DNA from: Collinsella sp. | Lineage (GTDB): Bacteria > Actinomycetota > Coriobacteriia > Coriobacteriales > Coriobacteriaceae | Length of the DNA stretch: 17,033 nucleotides | Assembly (NCBI GenBank): GCA_019419625.1 | Contig: DXZO01000019.1 | Coordinates: forward strand, 59,530 to 76,562 | Reading direction: 5' to 3' | Shown here: positions 1 through 6,819 of the stretch, piece after piece | How the letters are laid out: each line of letters opens with the position of its first letter | Position numbering within the stretch: the first letter of the stretch is position 1 | Program-made: the position numbers and the translations under genes | Notes under the pieces: model-generated | Databases searched by the model: none | What the model was told of the DNA's origin: nothing | Seen by the model: only the letters and a program-made list of their open reading frames with translations

Positions 1-723
1 TTTGACTTGCGCATGGGCGCCGGCAAGGTCCTCAACCCGCCATGGAATATCGTGCTCGCGCAGGTAATTATGAAAGGCGCGGGCGGTCAGGTAGTGTGAG
101 TCGGTATAGGGATCGCCCGCCAACAGAAGCACGCGGGCGTCAGCCCCAGAAGCGTGGACCAGGTTAGCCGCCTGCTCTGCCATAAGGCTGCCCGCCGCGG
201 AATAGTCCGCCAGACTGGCACCCAGGCGATCGAGGTGCGGTCGGTCGCCGTCGACGAGCTCAATCGCCACGCCCGCCTCGGCAATCTGCCTCAAAAGCTC
301 GGTCGCGCGGTCATCGCCCGGAACATAGGCAAGCAGGCCGTCAATCTTCTCGCCTACCTGCAGACGCTCATCAATCTGCTCGAGCGCATCGGCGTAGCCA
401 CCCACGCCAAATTCAACGCGCTCAACCGTAATGCCCTGATCGATGACCTCCTGCTCAAAGCGGTTGCAGCCTTCCCAAAGGTAACGGAAAAAGTACGCCC
501 CCTCGAGCGATGCGCGGGGCAGGCAAAACACCAAGTTGATATCCTTGCGGCGCAGGCTCGAGGCACTTGTGTTGCGGTGGTAACCCATGGCCTCGGCCTT
601 GGCATTCACCTTGGCACGCACGGATTCGCTCACGCCGGCCTTGCCCGTCAGGGCCTTATGCACGGTATTGATGGAAACGCCAAGCTCGGCGGCTATGTCC
701 TTCATGGTTACGCGAGCGCTCAT
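1..723 (-). CDS. LacI-family transcriptional regulator (C-terminus cut by window edge)
   Basis: The reading frame is open from an ATG at 723 to the window edge, giving 241 codons without a stop. The N-terminus has a classic LacI helix-turn-helix: residues 6-27 read as 'TMKDIAAELGVSINTVHKAL', followed by the hinge-type segment with 'AMGYHRN' near residue 50. After that comes a periplasmic-binding-protein-like effector domain (for example 'DGLLAYVPGDDRA' and 'VLLLAGDPYTDSHY'). Members bind DNA as dimers and release it or bind tighter when a sugar or other small ligand is bound. The full family length is about 330-350 residues, so roughly 100 are missing to the left. A GGAG ribosome site precedes the start. 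The Asn and His in 'SINTVHKAL' replace the more usual 'TVSRAL' recognition helix. The ligand and targets cannot be told; the neighbouring iron genes are probably unrelated. Confidence 0.9.
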   Translation of the reverse strand, partial: MSARVTMKDIAAELGVSINTVHKALTGKAGVSESVRAKVNAKAEAMGYHRNTSASSLRRKDINLVFCLPRASLEGAYFFRYLWEGCNRFEQEVIDQGITVERVEFGVGGYADALEQIDERLQVGEKIDGLLAYVPGDDRATELLRQIAEAGVAIELVDGDRPHLDRLGASLADYSAAGSLMAEQAANLVHASGADARVLLLAGDPYTDSHYLTARAFHNYLREHDIPWRVEDLAGAHAQVK

Positions 724-753
724 GGGGTTACTCCGTTATAGATAAGTTGCCAA

Positions 754-769
754 TTAACAGTACAGGTAA
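754..769. promoter_or_regulatory. Candidate autoregulatory operator upstream of the LacI-type gene
   Basis: TTAACAGTACAGGTAA is an imperfect 16-bp palindrome centred on GTAC, about 30-45 bp upstream of the regulator's ATG. LacI-family proteins often bind 14-20 bp pseudo-palindromes and regulate themselves. Four of the sixteen positions break the symmetry, so this is only a suggestion. Confidence 0.22.
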
Positions 770-817
770 CGATACCCCAAAATCACTCTTCAACTCGCCG
801 CGCTCTCCCCCAAATGT

Positions 818-853
818 GCAAAGCGCCCCGCGAACGGATGCTCGCAGGGCGCC
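818..853 (-). terminator. Hairpin terminator after the FeoB-associated peptide gene
   Basis: On the minus strand GCGCCCTGCGA pairs with TCGCGGGGCGC (11 bp, one G-U pair) around an 8-nt loop, followed by only a short T-run (TTTGC). It lies 14 nt after the stop codon of the small Cys-rich gene. The weak T-tract keeps confidence moderate. Confidence 0.55.
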
Positions 854-866
854 TGGATGACGGACC

Positions 867-1067
867 TTACTTGATACCGCGGCCCAAGTCTTCGGCAATT
901 TTGTCCACGCCCTTAAGTGCGGCGCAGGTTTTTTTGTTGGAACAATGTCCCGTGCAAACGCCGCCCTGAGCGCAGTCGGCGCAGGTGCCCTTGCGATAAA
1001 TGCGCACGCACACGGCGACAAACGCAATACCGATAACAGCCAGTACAACAATATCGATAGGTGCCAT
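867..1067 (-). CDS. FeoB-associated Cys-rich membrane peptide
   Basis: This 66-residue protein has one N-terminal membrane segment (residues about 4-21, hydrophobic, with Cys20 at its cytosolic-side end), a short basic stretch 'RIYRKG', and then a cysteine cluster: Cys29, Cys32, Cys38, Cys42 and Cys48. This layout matches the small FeoB-associated Cys-rich membrane protein family found next to feoB in many Gram-positive bacteria. It is thought to assist ferrous iron import, perhaps as a FeoC-like partner or by handling metal or redox state; the biochemical role is not established. A strong AGGAGG site lies 8 nt before the ATG. The gene is downstream of feoB on the same strand, but a strong terminator lies between them, so it may be made mainly by read-through or from its own promoter. 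Confidence 0.85.
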   Translation of the reverse strand: MAPIDIVVLAVIGIAFVAVCVRIYRKGTCADCAQGGVCTGHCSNKKTCAALKGVDKIAEDLGRGIK

Positions 1068-1111
1068 AGCAAGCCTCCTCTAGTTAACCACCACTTACTT
1101 TACCCCATTCT

Positions 1112-1155
1112 CCACCTGCCAAAAAGGGACAGGTTTATTTTGGTCGGTTTTATCT
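1112..1155. repeat. Candidate intergenic repeat-like segment with GGGACAGGTTTATTTTGG core
   Basis: The intergenic stretch downstream of the feoB terminator holds ACCTGCC-AAAAAG-GGACAGGT, which can fold as a small hairpin (ACCTG with CAGGT), followed by TTTATTTTGG and TCGGTTTTAT. From memory, AAACCTGTCCC-type segments recur between genes in various bacterial genomes. Only one copy is present in this window, so calling it a repeat is inference. Confidence 0.25.
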
Positions 1156-1180
1156 GCGGAAACGCCACATCTCCCTCACC

Positions 1181-1213
1181 AAAAAGCCCGGGTGTCGCTG
1201 GGACACCCGGGCT
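1181..1213 (-). terminator. Intrinsic terminator of feoB
   Basis: On the minus strand AGCCCGGGTGTC pairs perfectly with GACACCCGGGCT (12 bp) around a 5-nt loop, followed at once by TTTTTGG. It begins 29 nt after the feoB stop codon. This is a textbook Rho-independent terminator and separates feoB from the Cys-rich peptide gene. Confidence 0.92.
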
Positions 1214-1242
1214 CGTGGAAAGGGGCTGATCCTTATTCGGAC

Positions 1243-3570
1243 TTAAGCTGAAACTGCGGCGGAAGCGGTGTTGGTCTCGTCCTCGTCGGTCCAGGCGTGC
1301 TTAGGCATGGGACGGAAGATCTGGAAGAGCATCGCAACCAGCAGAACGATGGCTACAACCGTCCAAATACCAAACTGGCCAAGGACAAGCAGGTTGTAGA
1401 ACTGGTTGATGAACAGGCCGATCACCCATGCGAAGGCGCACTCGTAGCCGATGGCAATCGCGGTCCACTTGCCGGAGTCCATCTGATTGCGAATGGTGCC
1501 CATGGCGGCAAAGCACGGAGCGCACAGCAGGTTGAATGCACCAAAGGCAACGCAAGCACCCATGGTCGGGAACATGCCGGCGAACGCGGTCCACAGGCTC
1601 GGGTCGGTCTCGGCGGCGTCGGCAACGGACAGCAGCGAGCCGGCGGTGGCGACGACGTTCTCCTTGGCGACAAGTCCAGAGACAGTCAGCGCGGTGGCCT
1701 GCCAGGTGCTAAAGCCGAGCGGGGCGAAGATCCAAGCGACCAGGTTGCCCAGCATGGCGAGCACGGAGTAGTCCATAAACTCCTCGGGGATGCCGTCCAT
1801 AGCAGGCAGGAAGCCAAAGGAACCGTTGTAGCTACCAAAGTTGGAGAGGAACCAAACCACGACGGTAGAGGCGAAGATGACCGTGCCGGCCTTCTTGATA
1901 AAGGCCCAGCAGCGCTCCCATACATGCAGCGCCCAAGAGCGGATTGCCGGGAAGTGATAGGCGGGAAGCTCCATAACGAACGGCGTCGGGCGACCGGCGA
2001 AGAGCTTGGTCTTCTTGAGCATGAGGCCCGAGGCGATGACGGCAAAGACGCCCAAGAAGTAGAACAGCGGGCTGATCCATGCGGCGGTGGTGGAAGAATC
2101 GCCGATGATGGAGCCCATGAGCAGGGCGATGATCGGCAGCTTAGCGCCACAGGGAATGAACGTGGTGGTCATGACCGTCATGCGGCGGTCCTTCTCGTTC
2201 TCGATGGTCTTGGTGGCCATGACGCCGGGGACGCCGCAGCCCGAGGACACGAGCATGGGGATAAAGGACTTACCGGACAGGCCAAAGCGGCGGAACACGC
2301 GGTCCATGATGAAGGCGACGCGGGCCATATAGCCGCAGTCCTCCAGGAAAGACAGCATCACAAAGAGCAGGAACATCTGCGGGACGAAACCGAAGATGGC
2401 GCCCAGGCCGCCGACGATACCGTCACAGACCAGCGAATCGACCAGGCCGCCGTCCTCGGTACCACCCGCCACAAGGGCGTCGTGCACCACGGTGGTGATG
2501 CCGGGGACATAGGGGCCGTACTGTGCTGGGTCGACCGAGTCGGCGTTGTCGCCCGCAGCCTCAACAGCTGCGTCATAGGCGTCACGACCCTGACCGAGCA
2601 CGTACCAGCCGTCGGTGCCGAAGAGCTGGTCGTTGGTGAAGTCGGTCACCGTGCCGCCCAGGGTGGAAACGGCGATGTAGTACACGCAGAACATGATGAC
2701 CACAAAGATCGGCAGGCCCAGGATACGGTTGGTTACCACGCGGTCGATCTTCTCGGAGGTGCTCATCTTGGCAGGAGCCTTGGTGAGGCACTCGTCGATG
2801 ATGTGGGCAATCACGCCGTAGCGCTCGCCGGTAATGATGGACTCGGCGTCGTCGTCGCAATCCTGCTCGCACTGGGCGACCAGCTGCTCGACGCGAGCGG
2901 CCTTCTCCTTAGTGAGGTTGATGAGCTTGCAGGCGTCCGCGTCGCGCTCAAACAGCTTGACAGCGTAGTAGCGACGCTTGTTGGCGGGAACGCTCGCCGG
3001 CAGATTGTTCTCGATGTGGTCCAGAACGTCCTCGATGGAGGAATCGAACTTGTGCTCCGGCACCTGGCCCTTGGAAGCAGCGGACTTCTTGACCTGCTCG
3101 AACAGCTCGTTGATGCCCTTGTTCTTAAGGGCCGAGATCATCATGACCGGGCAGCCGAGCTTCTTGGAGAGCTTGTCCGTGTCGATCTTGTCGCCGTTCT
3201 TCTCGACCAAGTCGGCCATGTTGAGGGCGACGACCACGGGCAGGCCGGTCTCGATAACCTGAAGCGCTAGGTACAAGTTGCGCTCGAGGTTGGTGGCGTC
3301 GACCACCTGGACGACGACTTCGGGCTCGCCGCTCATGAGGTAATCGCGCGAGCACTGCTCCTCGGGGCTATAGGGGGAAAGCGAGTAGATGCCGGGGAGG
3401 TCCGTGATGGTAACGTTCTTGTCGCTCAGGAGCTTGGCTTCCTTTTTCTCAACCGTGACACCGGGCCAGTTGCCAACGTAGCCGTTGGCGCCGGTGATCA
3501 GGTTGAAAAGCGTGGTCTTGCCGCAGTTGGGATTACCCGCCAGCGCGACATGGATCTGAGAATCCGCCAT
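1243..3570 (-). CDS. feoB: Ferrous iron transporter FeoB
   Basis: This 775-residue protein imports Fe(II) across the cytoplasmic membrane. The N-terminal GTPase domain has G1 'GNPNCGKTT' (12-20), G3 'DLPG' (57-60), G4 'NMAD' (117-120) and G5 'SALK' (146-149). A helical guanine-nucleotide-dissociation-inhibitor-like domain follows (about 170-270). The membrane part starts near residue 283 and contains the two FeoB gate segments with conserved cysteines: 'GCGVPG' (444-449) and 'PCGAKLP' (473-479). The length is normal for full FeoB (E. coli about 773). The ATG at 3570 has AAGGA 5 nt upstream. Two feoA genes precede it on the same strand, with a 123-nt gap that carries an inverted repeat, and a strong terminator follows. 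No truncation or frameshift is seen. Confidence 0.97.
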   Translation of the reverse strand: MADSQIHVALAGNPNCGKTTLFNLITGANGYVGNWPGVTVEKKEAKLLSDKNVTITDLPGIYSLSPYSPEEQCSRDYLMSGEPEVVVQVVDATNLERNLYLALQVIETGLPVVVALNMADLVEKNGDKIDTDKLSKKLGCPVMMISALKNKGINELFEQVKKSAASKGQVPEHKFDSSIEDVLDHIENNLPASVPANKRRYYAVKLFERDADACKLINLTKEKAARVEQLVAQCEQDCDDDAESIITGERYGVIAHIIDECLTKAPAKMSTSEKIDRVVTNRILGLPIFVVIMFCVYYIAVSTLGGTVTDFTNDQLFGTDGWYVLGQGRDAYDAAVEAAGDNADSVDPAQYGPYVPGITTVVHDALVAGGTEDGGLVDSLVCDGIVGGLGAIFGFVPQMFLLFVMLSFLEDCGYMARVAFIMDRVFRRFGLSGKSFIPMLVSSGCGVPGVMATKTIENEKDRRMTVMTTTFIPCGAKLPIIALLMGSIIGDSSTTAAWISPLFYFLGVFAVIASGLMLKKTKLFAGRPTPFVMELPAYHFPAIRSWALHVWERCWAFIKKAGTVIFASTVVVWFLSNFGSYNGSFGFLPAMDGIPEEFMDYSVLAMLGNLVAWIFAPLGFSTWQATALTVSGLVAKENVVATAGSLLSVADAAETDPSLWTAFAGMFPTMGACVAFGAFNLLCAPCFAAMGTIRNQMDSGKWTAIAIGYECAFAWVIGLFINQFYNLLVLGQFGIWTVVAIVLLVAMLFQIFRPMPKHAWTDEDETNTASAAVSA

Positions 3571-3645
3571 TCAATCCTTCTTCCTTGTGTGCCTGCGCTG
3601 CTTTCTCCGCGCGGGCTGGATAATGTGCTTCAACGTTGCAAGTTT

Positions 3646-3665
3646 AAGTTAGAAAATCCTAACTT
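3646..3665. promoter_or_regulatory. Inverted repeat between feoA and feoB, candidate metal-regulator box
   Basis: AAGTTAG, six bases, CTAACTT: a perfect 7-bp inverted repeat in the feoA-feoB gap, about 76 bp before the feoB ATG. The TTAGG/CTAA-like half-sites recall DtxR/IdeR-type iron boxes, but the centre does not match the consensus I know. It could also form a small mRNA hairpin between the two cistrons. Confidence 0.4.
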
Positions 3666-3693
3666 TATCTGCAGAAATATTCGCCGTCGGCCC

Positions 3694-3915
3694 TTACTGG
3701 ACCTCGACGACGGCAGCCTCCTCCTTGCGGATGGAAAGCTCGTAGCCGCGCACGTTGATCTCGACCGGATCACCGAGCGGTGCAACCTTTACGACCTTGA
3801 ACGAAGTGCCCTTGATGAGCCCCAGGTCCATGAGGTGGCGGCGCAGCGCGCCCTCACCGTGAAGCTTGACGATGGTAGAGCTCTCGCCCACCTTAACGTC
3901 ACCCAACGTCTTCAT
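3694..3915 (-). CDS. feoA: FeoA-domain protein (second copy, adjacent to feoB)
   Basis: This 73-residue protein is a single FeoA (SH3-like beta barrel) domain. Family hallmarks are 'LRRHLMDLGLIKGTSFKVVKVAPLGDP' in pieces: the 'HLMDLGL' helix-turn, the 'G' turn, and the C-terminal 'RGYELSIRKEEAAVVEV' strand pair. FeoA is a small cytosolic partner of FeoB and is needed for normal Fe(II) uptake, probably by contacting the FeoB cytosolic domain. An AGGGGGA site lies 8 nt before the ATG. It lies 36 nt after the other feoA and 123 nt before feoB on the same strand, so all three are likely one transcript. Confidence 0.93.
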   Translation of the reverse strand: MKTLGDVKVGESSTIVKLHGEGALRRHLMDLGLIKGTSFKVVKVAPLGDPVEINVRGYELSIRKEEAAVVEVQ

Positions 3916-3951
3916 TTACTTGTCCCCCTTTCAGTTTTTAAATGCTGCGGA

Positions 3952-4194
3952 CTAACCGATGGTCATGATGTGCATGGCAACCTTGGAATCGATACCAAAG
4001 CGTGCACCCAGCACCGTGACGATGATATTGGCGCCACTCGAGCTCACCACGTGGATCTCGTTGCCCTCGACAAAGCCGAGGTCCTTGAGATGGTGCTTCA
4101 TATCCTCATTGCCCTTTACGCGAGACACGCGCACGGTTTCGCCCGCTTTTACCATCGAAAGCGGCATAGCCGGCATCTGCGGTCCGCAAGACAT
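3952..4194 (-). CDS. feoA: FeoA-domain protein (first copy, promoter-proximal)
   Basis: This 80-residue protein has a short extra N-terminus ('MSCGPQMPAM') followed by a FeoA domain: 'LSMVKAGETVRVSRVKG', 'HHLKDLGFVEGNEIHVV', then 'VLGARFGIDSKVAMHIMTI'. It resembles the other FeoA copy in layout but is clearly diverged, as is common where two feoA genes precede feoB. The role is as a cytosolic helper of FeoB. The N-terminal Cys3 is not a family feature; a metal or redox role would be a guess. An AGGAG site lies 8 nt before the ATG. It is the first gene of the feo transcript, directly downstream of a 15-bp inverted repeat. Confidence 0.92.
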   Translation of the reverse strand: MSCGPQMPAMPLSMVKAGETVRVSRVKGNEDMKHHLKDLGFVEGNEIHVVSSSGANIIVTVLGARFGIDSKVAMHIMTIG

Positions 4195-4237
4195 GAGTGA
4201 GCTCCTAACGTCAGTTCGTCCTCAACATCGACGCAGC

Positions 4238-4291
4238 AAAAGTTAACCACGTCTATGTTCGCTATAGTAAACTAGCACGTGGTTAACTTTT
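4238..4291. promoter_or_regulatory. Perfect 15-bp inverted repeat in the feo promoter region, candidate iron operator
   Basis: AAAAGTTAACCACGT (4238-4252) and its exact reverse complement ACGTGGTTAACTTTT (4277-4291) flank a 24-bp spacer. The spacer, read on the minus strand, holds the AT-rich stretch TAGTTTACTATAGCG, which could carry the -10 element. Each arm contains a near-palindrome around GTTAAC, so this may be two operator boxes flanking a promoter. It lies 44 bp upstream of the first feoA start. An iron-sensing DtxR/IdeR- or Fur-type repressor is the obvious candidate, by inference from the regulated genes. Confidence 0.6.
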
Positions 4292-4335
4292 TGGAAAGGG
4301 TCCCTATTCAGTTTTCGGAAAAGTTTCCTATATGA

Positions 4336-4376
4336 AACAAAAGGGCGCGGCAAAGGACCATCCTTTACCACGCCCT
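4336..4376 (-). terminator. Intrinsic terminator of the HPr-like gene
   Basis: On the minus strand AGGGCGTGGTAAAGGA pairs with TCCTTTGCCGCGCCCT over 16 bp (two G-U pairs) around a TGG loop, followed by TTTTGTTTC. It starts 7 nt after the stop codon of the HPr-like gene and insulates it from the feo operon. Confidence 0.92.
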
Positions 4377-4383
4377 GTCATGC

Positions 4384-4632
4384 TTAGAGCGAGAGGTTTC
4401 TAATCGATGTGACGCAGGAAGCCTCGTCTACGCCCGAAACGCGGAACACGATGTCCTCGCCGCATTCGCCGTAGAGGGCCATGAGCCCCATCACATCGCG
4501 GCCATCCGTGTGACGATCGCCGATGCTGACCGAAACGTCGCTACGATGCTTGGCAATGATATCGTAGAGCAGCGCAACCGGGCGGGCATGTAGTCCCAAC
4601 GGATCTTTAATCGTCTTTGTAAACTCGACCAT
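4384..4632 (-). CDS. HPr-family phosphocarrier with Asp46
   Basis: This 82-residue protein has the HPr active-site signature 'GLHARP' with the phosphorylatable His at residue 15, exactly as in canonical HPr when the ATG at 4632 is used. That start has a GGAGGGG site close upstream. HPr passes phosphate from enzyme I to PTS enzyme II components in the cytosol. At residues 44-53 the sequence reads 'GRDVMGLMAL', where Bacillus HPr has 'LKSIMGVMSL'; the regulatory Ser46 is thus Asp46. It stands alone, without ptsI, between aspS and feo, with its own candidate -10 box and a strong terminator. It could be the general HPr or a specialised paralogue; ptsH is the closest symbol but I leave it open. 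Confidence 0.88.
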   Translation of the reverse strand: MVEFTKTIKDPLGLHARPVALLYDIIAKHRSDVSVSIGDRHTDGRDVMGLMALYGECGEDIVFRVSGVDEASCVTSIRNLSL

Positions 4633-4686
4633 GTCCCCTCCCGCGGCATCGCACATTCGGCCGGCAAACCCAGCCACGTGGTAGTT

Positions 4687-4692
4687 ATTGTA
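4687..4692 (-). promoter_or_regulatory. Candidate -10 box for the HPr-like gene
   Basis: TACAAT on the minus strand, just downstream of the aspS terminator and 55 bp before the HPr start codon. No convincing -35 hexamer is visible at 16-18 bp spacing. It would make the HPr gene a single-gene transcript. Confidence 0.35.
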
Positions 4693-4715
4693 CGTTACCG
4701 GCGCACCCCCGTCCC

Positions 4716-4752
4716 ACAAAAAACGAGGGAAGGCACGCGTCCTTCCCTCGTT
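4716..4752 (-). terminator. Intrinsic terminator of aspS
   Basis: On the minus strand AACGAGGGAAGG pairs perfectly with CCTTCCCTCGTT (12 bp) around a 7-nt loop, followed by TTTTGTG. It begins 24 nt after the aspS stop codon. Confidence 0.93.
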
Positions 4753-4775
4753 GCGGGCAATATATAGCCGCTCGC

Positions 4776-6563
4776 CTACATCAGGCGCAGGCTGACGTCC
4801 TTGAGCTGGGCGCCAGAAACGGCACTCGGGGCGCCCGACATGAGGTCGGAGCCGCTGGCCGTCTTGGGGAACGCCATGACGTCGCGGATGGAGTCGGAGC
4901 CGGTGAGCAGCATGCACACGCGGTCCAGACCCAGAGCGAAACCGCCCATCGGGGGCGCACCAAACTTGAGGGCCTCCATGAGGAAGCCAAACTGCGACTC
5001 GGCGCGCTCCTCGGTAAAGCCCAGGAGCTTGAGCATGGACATCTGCATCTCGGCGTTGTGGATACGCATACCGCCGCCGCCGGCCTCAAAGCCGTCCATG
5101 ACAAAGTCGTAGGTGCAGGAACCGGCTGCCAGCGGGTCGGCCTCAATCTTGGCGATGTCGGTCTCGGTCGGCAGGGTAAAGGGCTGGTGCTCGGCAGCAT
5201 AGGCCTTGCGATCCTCGTCCCAGTGGAACAGCGGGAAGTTGACGACCCACAGGAAGTCGTGGCCCTCGCGCTTGATCTCGAGCGCGTTAGCCATGTGGGA
5301 ACGCATGCCGCCCAGGATCTCGTCGGAGAGCAGGCGCGGGCCGGCGGCGAACATCACAAGGTCGCCGGGCTCGACGTCCATGCGCTCGCGCAGAGCAGCC
5401 ATCTCCTCGTCCGAGAAGAACTTGACGATGGGGCTGTTGATGGAGCCGTCCTCGCGGAAAGCGATCCAGGCCAGGCCCTTGGCGCCAAACGTGGAGGCCA
5501 CGCCGGCAAGCTTATCGATCTTGGCACGCGCCCAGGCACCGGCACCCTTGGCGTTGATAGCCTTGACGACAGAGCCCTCCTCGTTCGCAGCGGTCGCGAA
5601 GACCTTGAACTTGGAGTTGGCAAAAATGTCGGTCAGGTCGACCAGGTGCATGCCGTAGCGCGTATCGGGCTTGTCGGAGCCATAGGTGTCCATGGCCTCC
5701 CAGTAGTTCATGCGACGCAGCGGCGTGGGCATCTCGACGCCCATGCGGCCGAAGGCGTCGGCCAGGACCTCTTCGAGCGCGCTCATGACATCGTTCTGGT
5801 CCACGAAGGACATCTCGATATCGACCTGGGTGAACTCGGGCTGACGGTCGGCACGCAGGTCCTCGTCGCGGAAGCACTTGGCAACCTGGTAGTAGCGCTC
5901 GACGCCACCGACCATAAGCAGCTGCTTCAGGAGCTGCGGAGACTGCGGCAGGGCGTAGAAGTTGCCCGGCTGGATACGGCTGGGGACGATGAAGTCGCGG
6001 GCGCCCTCGGGCGTGGACTTGAACAGGGAGGGCGTCTCGACCTCCATGAACTCACGGTTGTGCAGCGCCTCGCGAATGGCAAAGGTAAAGTCGGAGCGCA
6101 GCTTGAGGTTGGCCATCATCTCGGGACGACGGAGGTCCAGATAGCGATAGCGCAGGCGGGTGTCCTCGCTGGTCTCGATGCCGTCCTCGATCTGGAACGG
6201 CGGGGTGACGGACGTGTTGAGCACCTCGGCATGATCGGTCAGGACCTCGATCTCGCCGGTCGCGAGCTTGGTGTTGGTGGTCTCCTCGCCACGGGCGCGC
6301 ACGACGCCGTGAATCTTGATGGGCCACTCGGGACGCATGGTCTCGGCGATCTTAAAGGCATCGCCGTCGGAGTGCTCGGGGTCGAAGGTGAGCTGCGTGA
6401 TGCCCTCACGGTCGCGAAGGTCGCAGAAGATAAGGCCGCCGTGGTCGCGGCGACGGCTCACCCAACCGGTGAGGGTGACCTCTTCGCCCACGTTCTCGAA
6501 GCGAAGCTCGCCGCAGGTACGGGTGTGCATGGAATGCTCATCGATGGGACGGGTCTGGCTCAT
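4776..6563 (-). CDS. aspS: Aspartate--tRNA ligase (bacterial type)
   Basis: This 595-residue protein charges tRNA-Asp with aspartate in the cytosol. It has the N-terminal OB-fold anticodon-binding domain ('GWVSRRRDHGGLIFCDLRDREG', in pieces from residue 33), the class II catalytic core with motif 2 'FRDEDLRADRQPEFTQVD' (231-248), a bacterial GAD insertion domain (about 285-425) and motif 3 'GFALGLDRVCMLL' near the C-terminus. The length fits bacterial AspRS (about 590). An AGGAGG site lies 8 nt before the ATG. Residue His41 in 'RRRDHGG' is the residue seen at this place in non-discriminating AspRS (which also charges tRNA-Asn), where E. coli has Leu. The gene is a single unit with its own leader and terminator and is divergent from serB. 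Confidence 0.97.
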   Translation of the reverse strand: MSQTRPIDEHSMHTRTCGELRFENVGEEVTLTGWVSRRRDHGGLIFCDLRDREGITQLTFDPEHSDGDAFKIAETMRPEWPIKIHGVVRARGEETTNTKLATGEIEVLTDHAEVLNTSVTPPFQIEDGIETSEDTRLRYRYLDLRRPEMMANLKLRSDFTFAIREALHNREFMEVETPSLFKSTPEGARDFIVPSRIQPGNFYALPQSPQLLKQLLMVGGVERYYQVAKCFRDEDLRADRQPEFTQVDIEMSFVDQNDVMSALEEVLADAFGRMGVEMPTPLRRMNYWEAMDTYGSDKPDTRYGMHLVDLTDIFANSKFKVFATAANEEGSVVKAINAKGAGAWARAKIDKLAGVASTFGAKGLAWIAFREDGSINSPIVKFFSDEEMAALRERMDVEPGDLVMFAAGPRLLSDEILGGMRSHMANALEIKREGHDFLWVVNFPLFHWDEDRKAYAAEHQPFTLPTETDIAKIEADPLAAGSCTYDFVMDGFEAGGGGMRIHNAEMQMSMLKLLGFTEERAESQFGFLMEALKFGAPPMGGFALGLDRVCMLLTGSDSIRDVMAFPKTASGSDLMSGAPSAVSGAQLKDVSLRLM

Positions 6564-6584
6564 ACCAGTGATCCTCCTTTATGG

Positions 6585-6652
6585 ATCTGTGCCGCCCCGT
6601 GTCGTTCCGGGCGGCGTCGTACAGATTTGCCCAGCCTGCGTAAACCGCGCAG
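6585..6652 (-). promoter_or_regulatory. Structured 5' leader of aspS
   Basis: Two hairpins lie in the minus-strand leader. The first is CTGCG/CGCAG (6636-6652, 7-nt loop). The second is larger: ATCTGT then GCCGCCC pair with GGGCGGC then ACAGAT (6585-6626), 13 bp with one 5-nt bulge and an 11-nt loop, ending 7 nt before the AGGAGG site of aspS. No T-box sequence is seen. Translational or attenuation control of aspS is an inference. Confidence 0.45.
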
Positions 6653-6668
6653 CCAGACATGGCGTTCT

Positions 6669-6674
6669 ATCTTA
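6669..6674 (-). promoter_or_regulatory. Candidate -10 box of aspS
   Basis: TAAGAT on the minus strand, about 105 bp before the aspS ATG, placed so that both leader hairpins would be transcribed. No good -35 match. The rest of the 256-bp aspS-serB divergent gap (to 6819) shows only two TTGACG hexamers (6723, 6741) on the plus strand, without a matching -10. Confidence 0.28.
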
Positions 6675-6819
6675 TCGCACTCGCGTCGATGTGCCGCGAA
6701 AAAGTGGCTCCTGCCCAAAGACTTGACGGAGACGAAACAATTGACGCGCCGCGACACCCGCCCGCGCTCGTCACGTGCGACAATATGCCCCAATAAAACA
6801 GCACTCGGAAAGGCCCACC

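Noticed and set aside
154..741. Plus-strand open frame at the left edge
   Set aside because: Antisense to a clear LacI-type gene that runs off the window.
1297..3270. Long plus-strand open frame (657 codons) opposite feoB
   Set aside because: It has no recognisable domain, is low-complexity and rich in Asp, Gly and His, and is the mirror of a certain gene in GC-rich DNA.
4633..4917. N-terminal extension of the HPr-like protein
   Set aside because: It would overlap aspS and cross the aspS terminator; starting at 4632 puts the active His at residue 15 as in all HPr.
6564..6819. T-box or tRNA-like gene upstream of aspS
   Set aside because: No T-box consensus or tRNA T-arm sequence is present; only two hairpins are visible.
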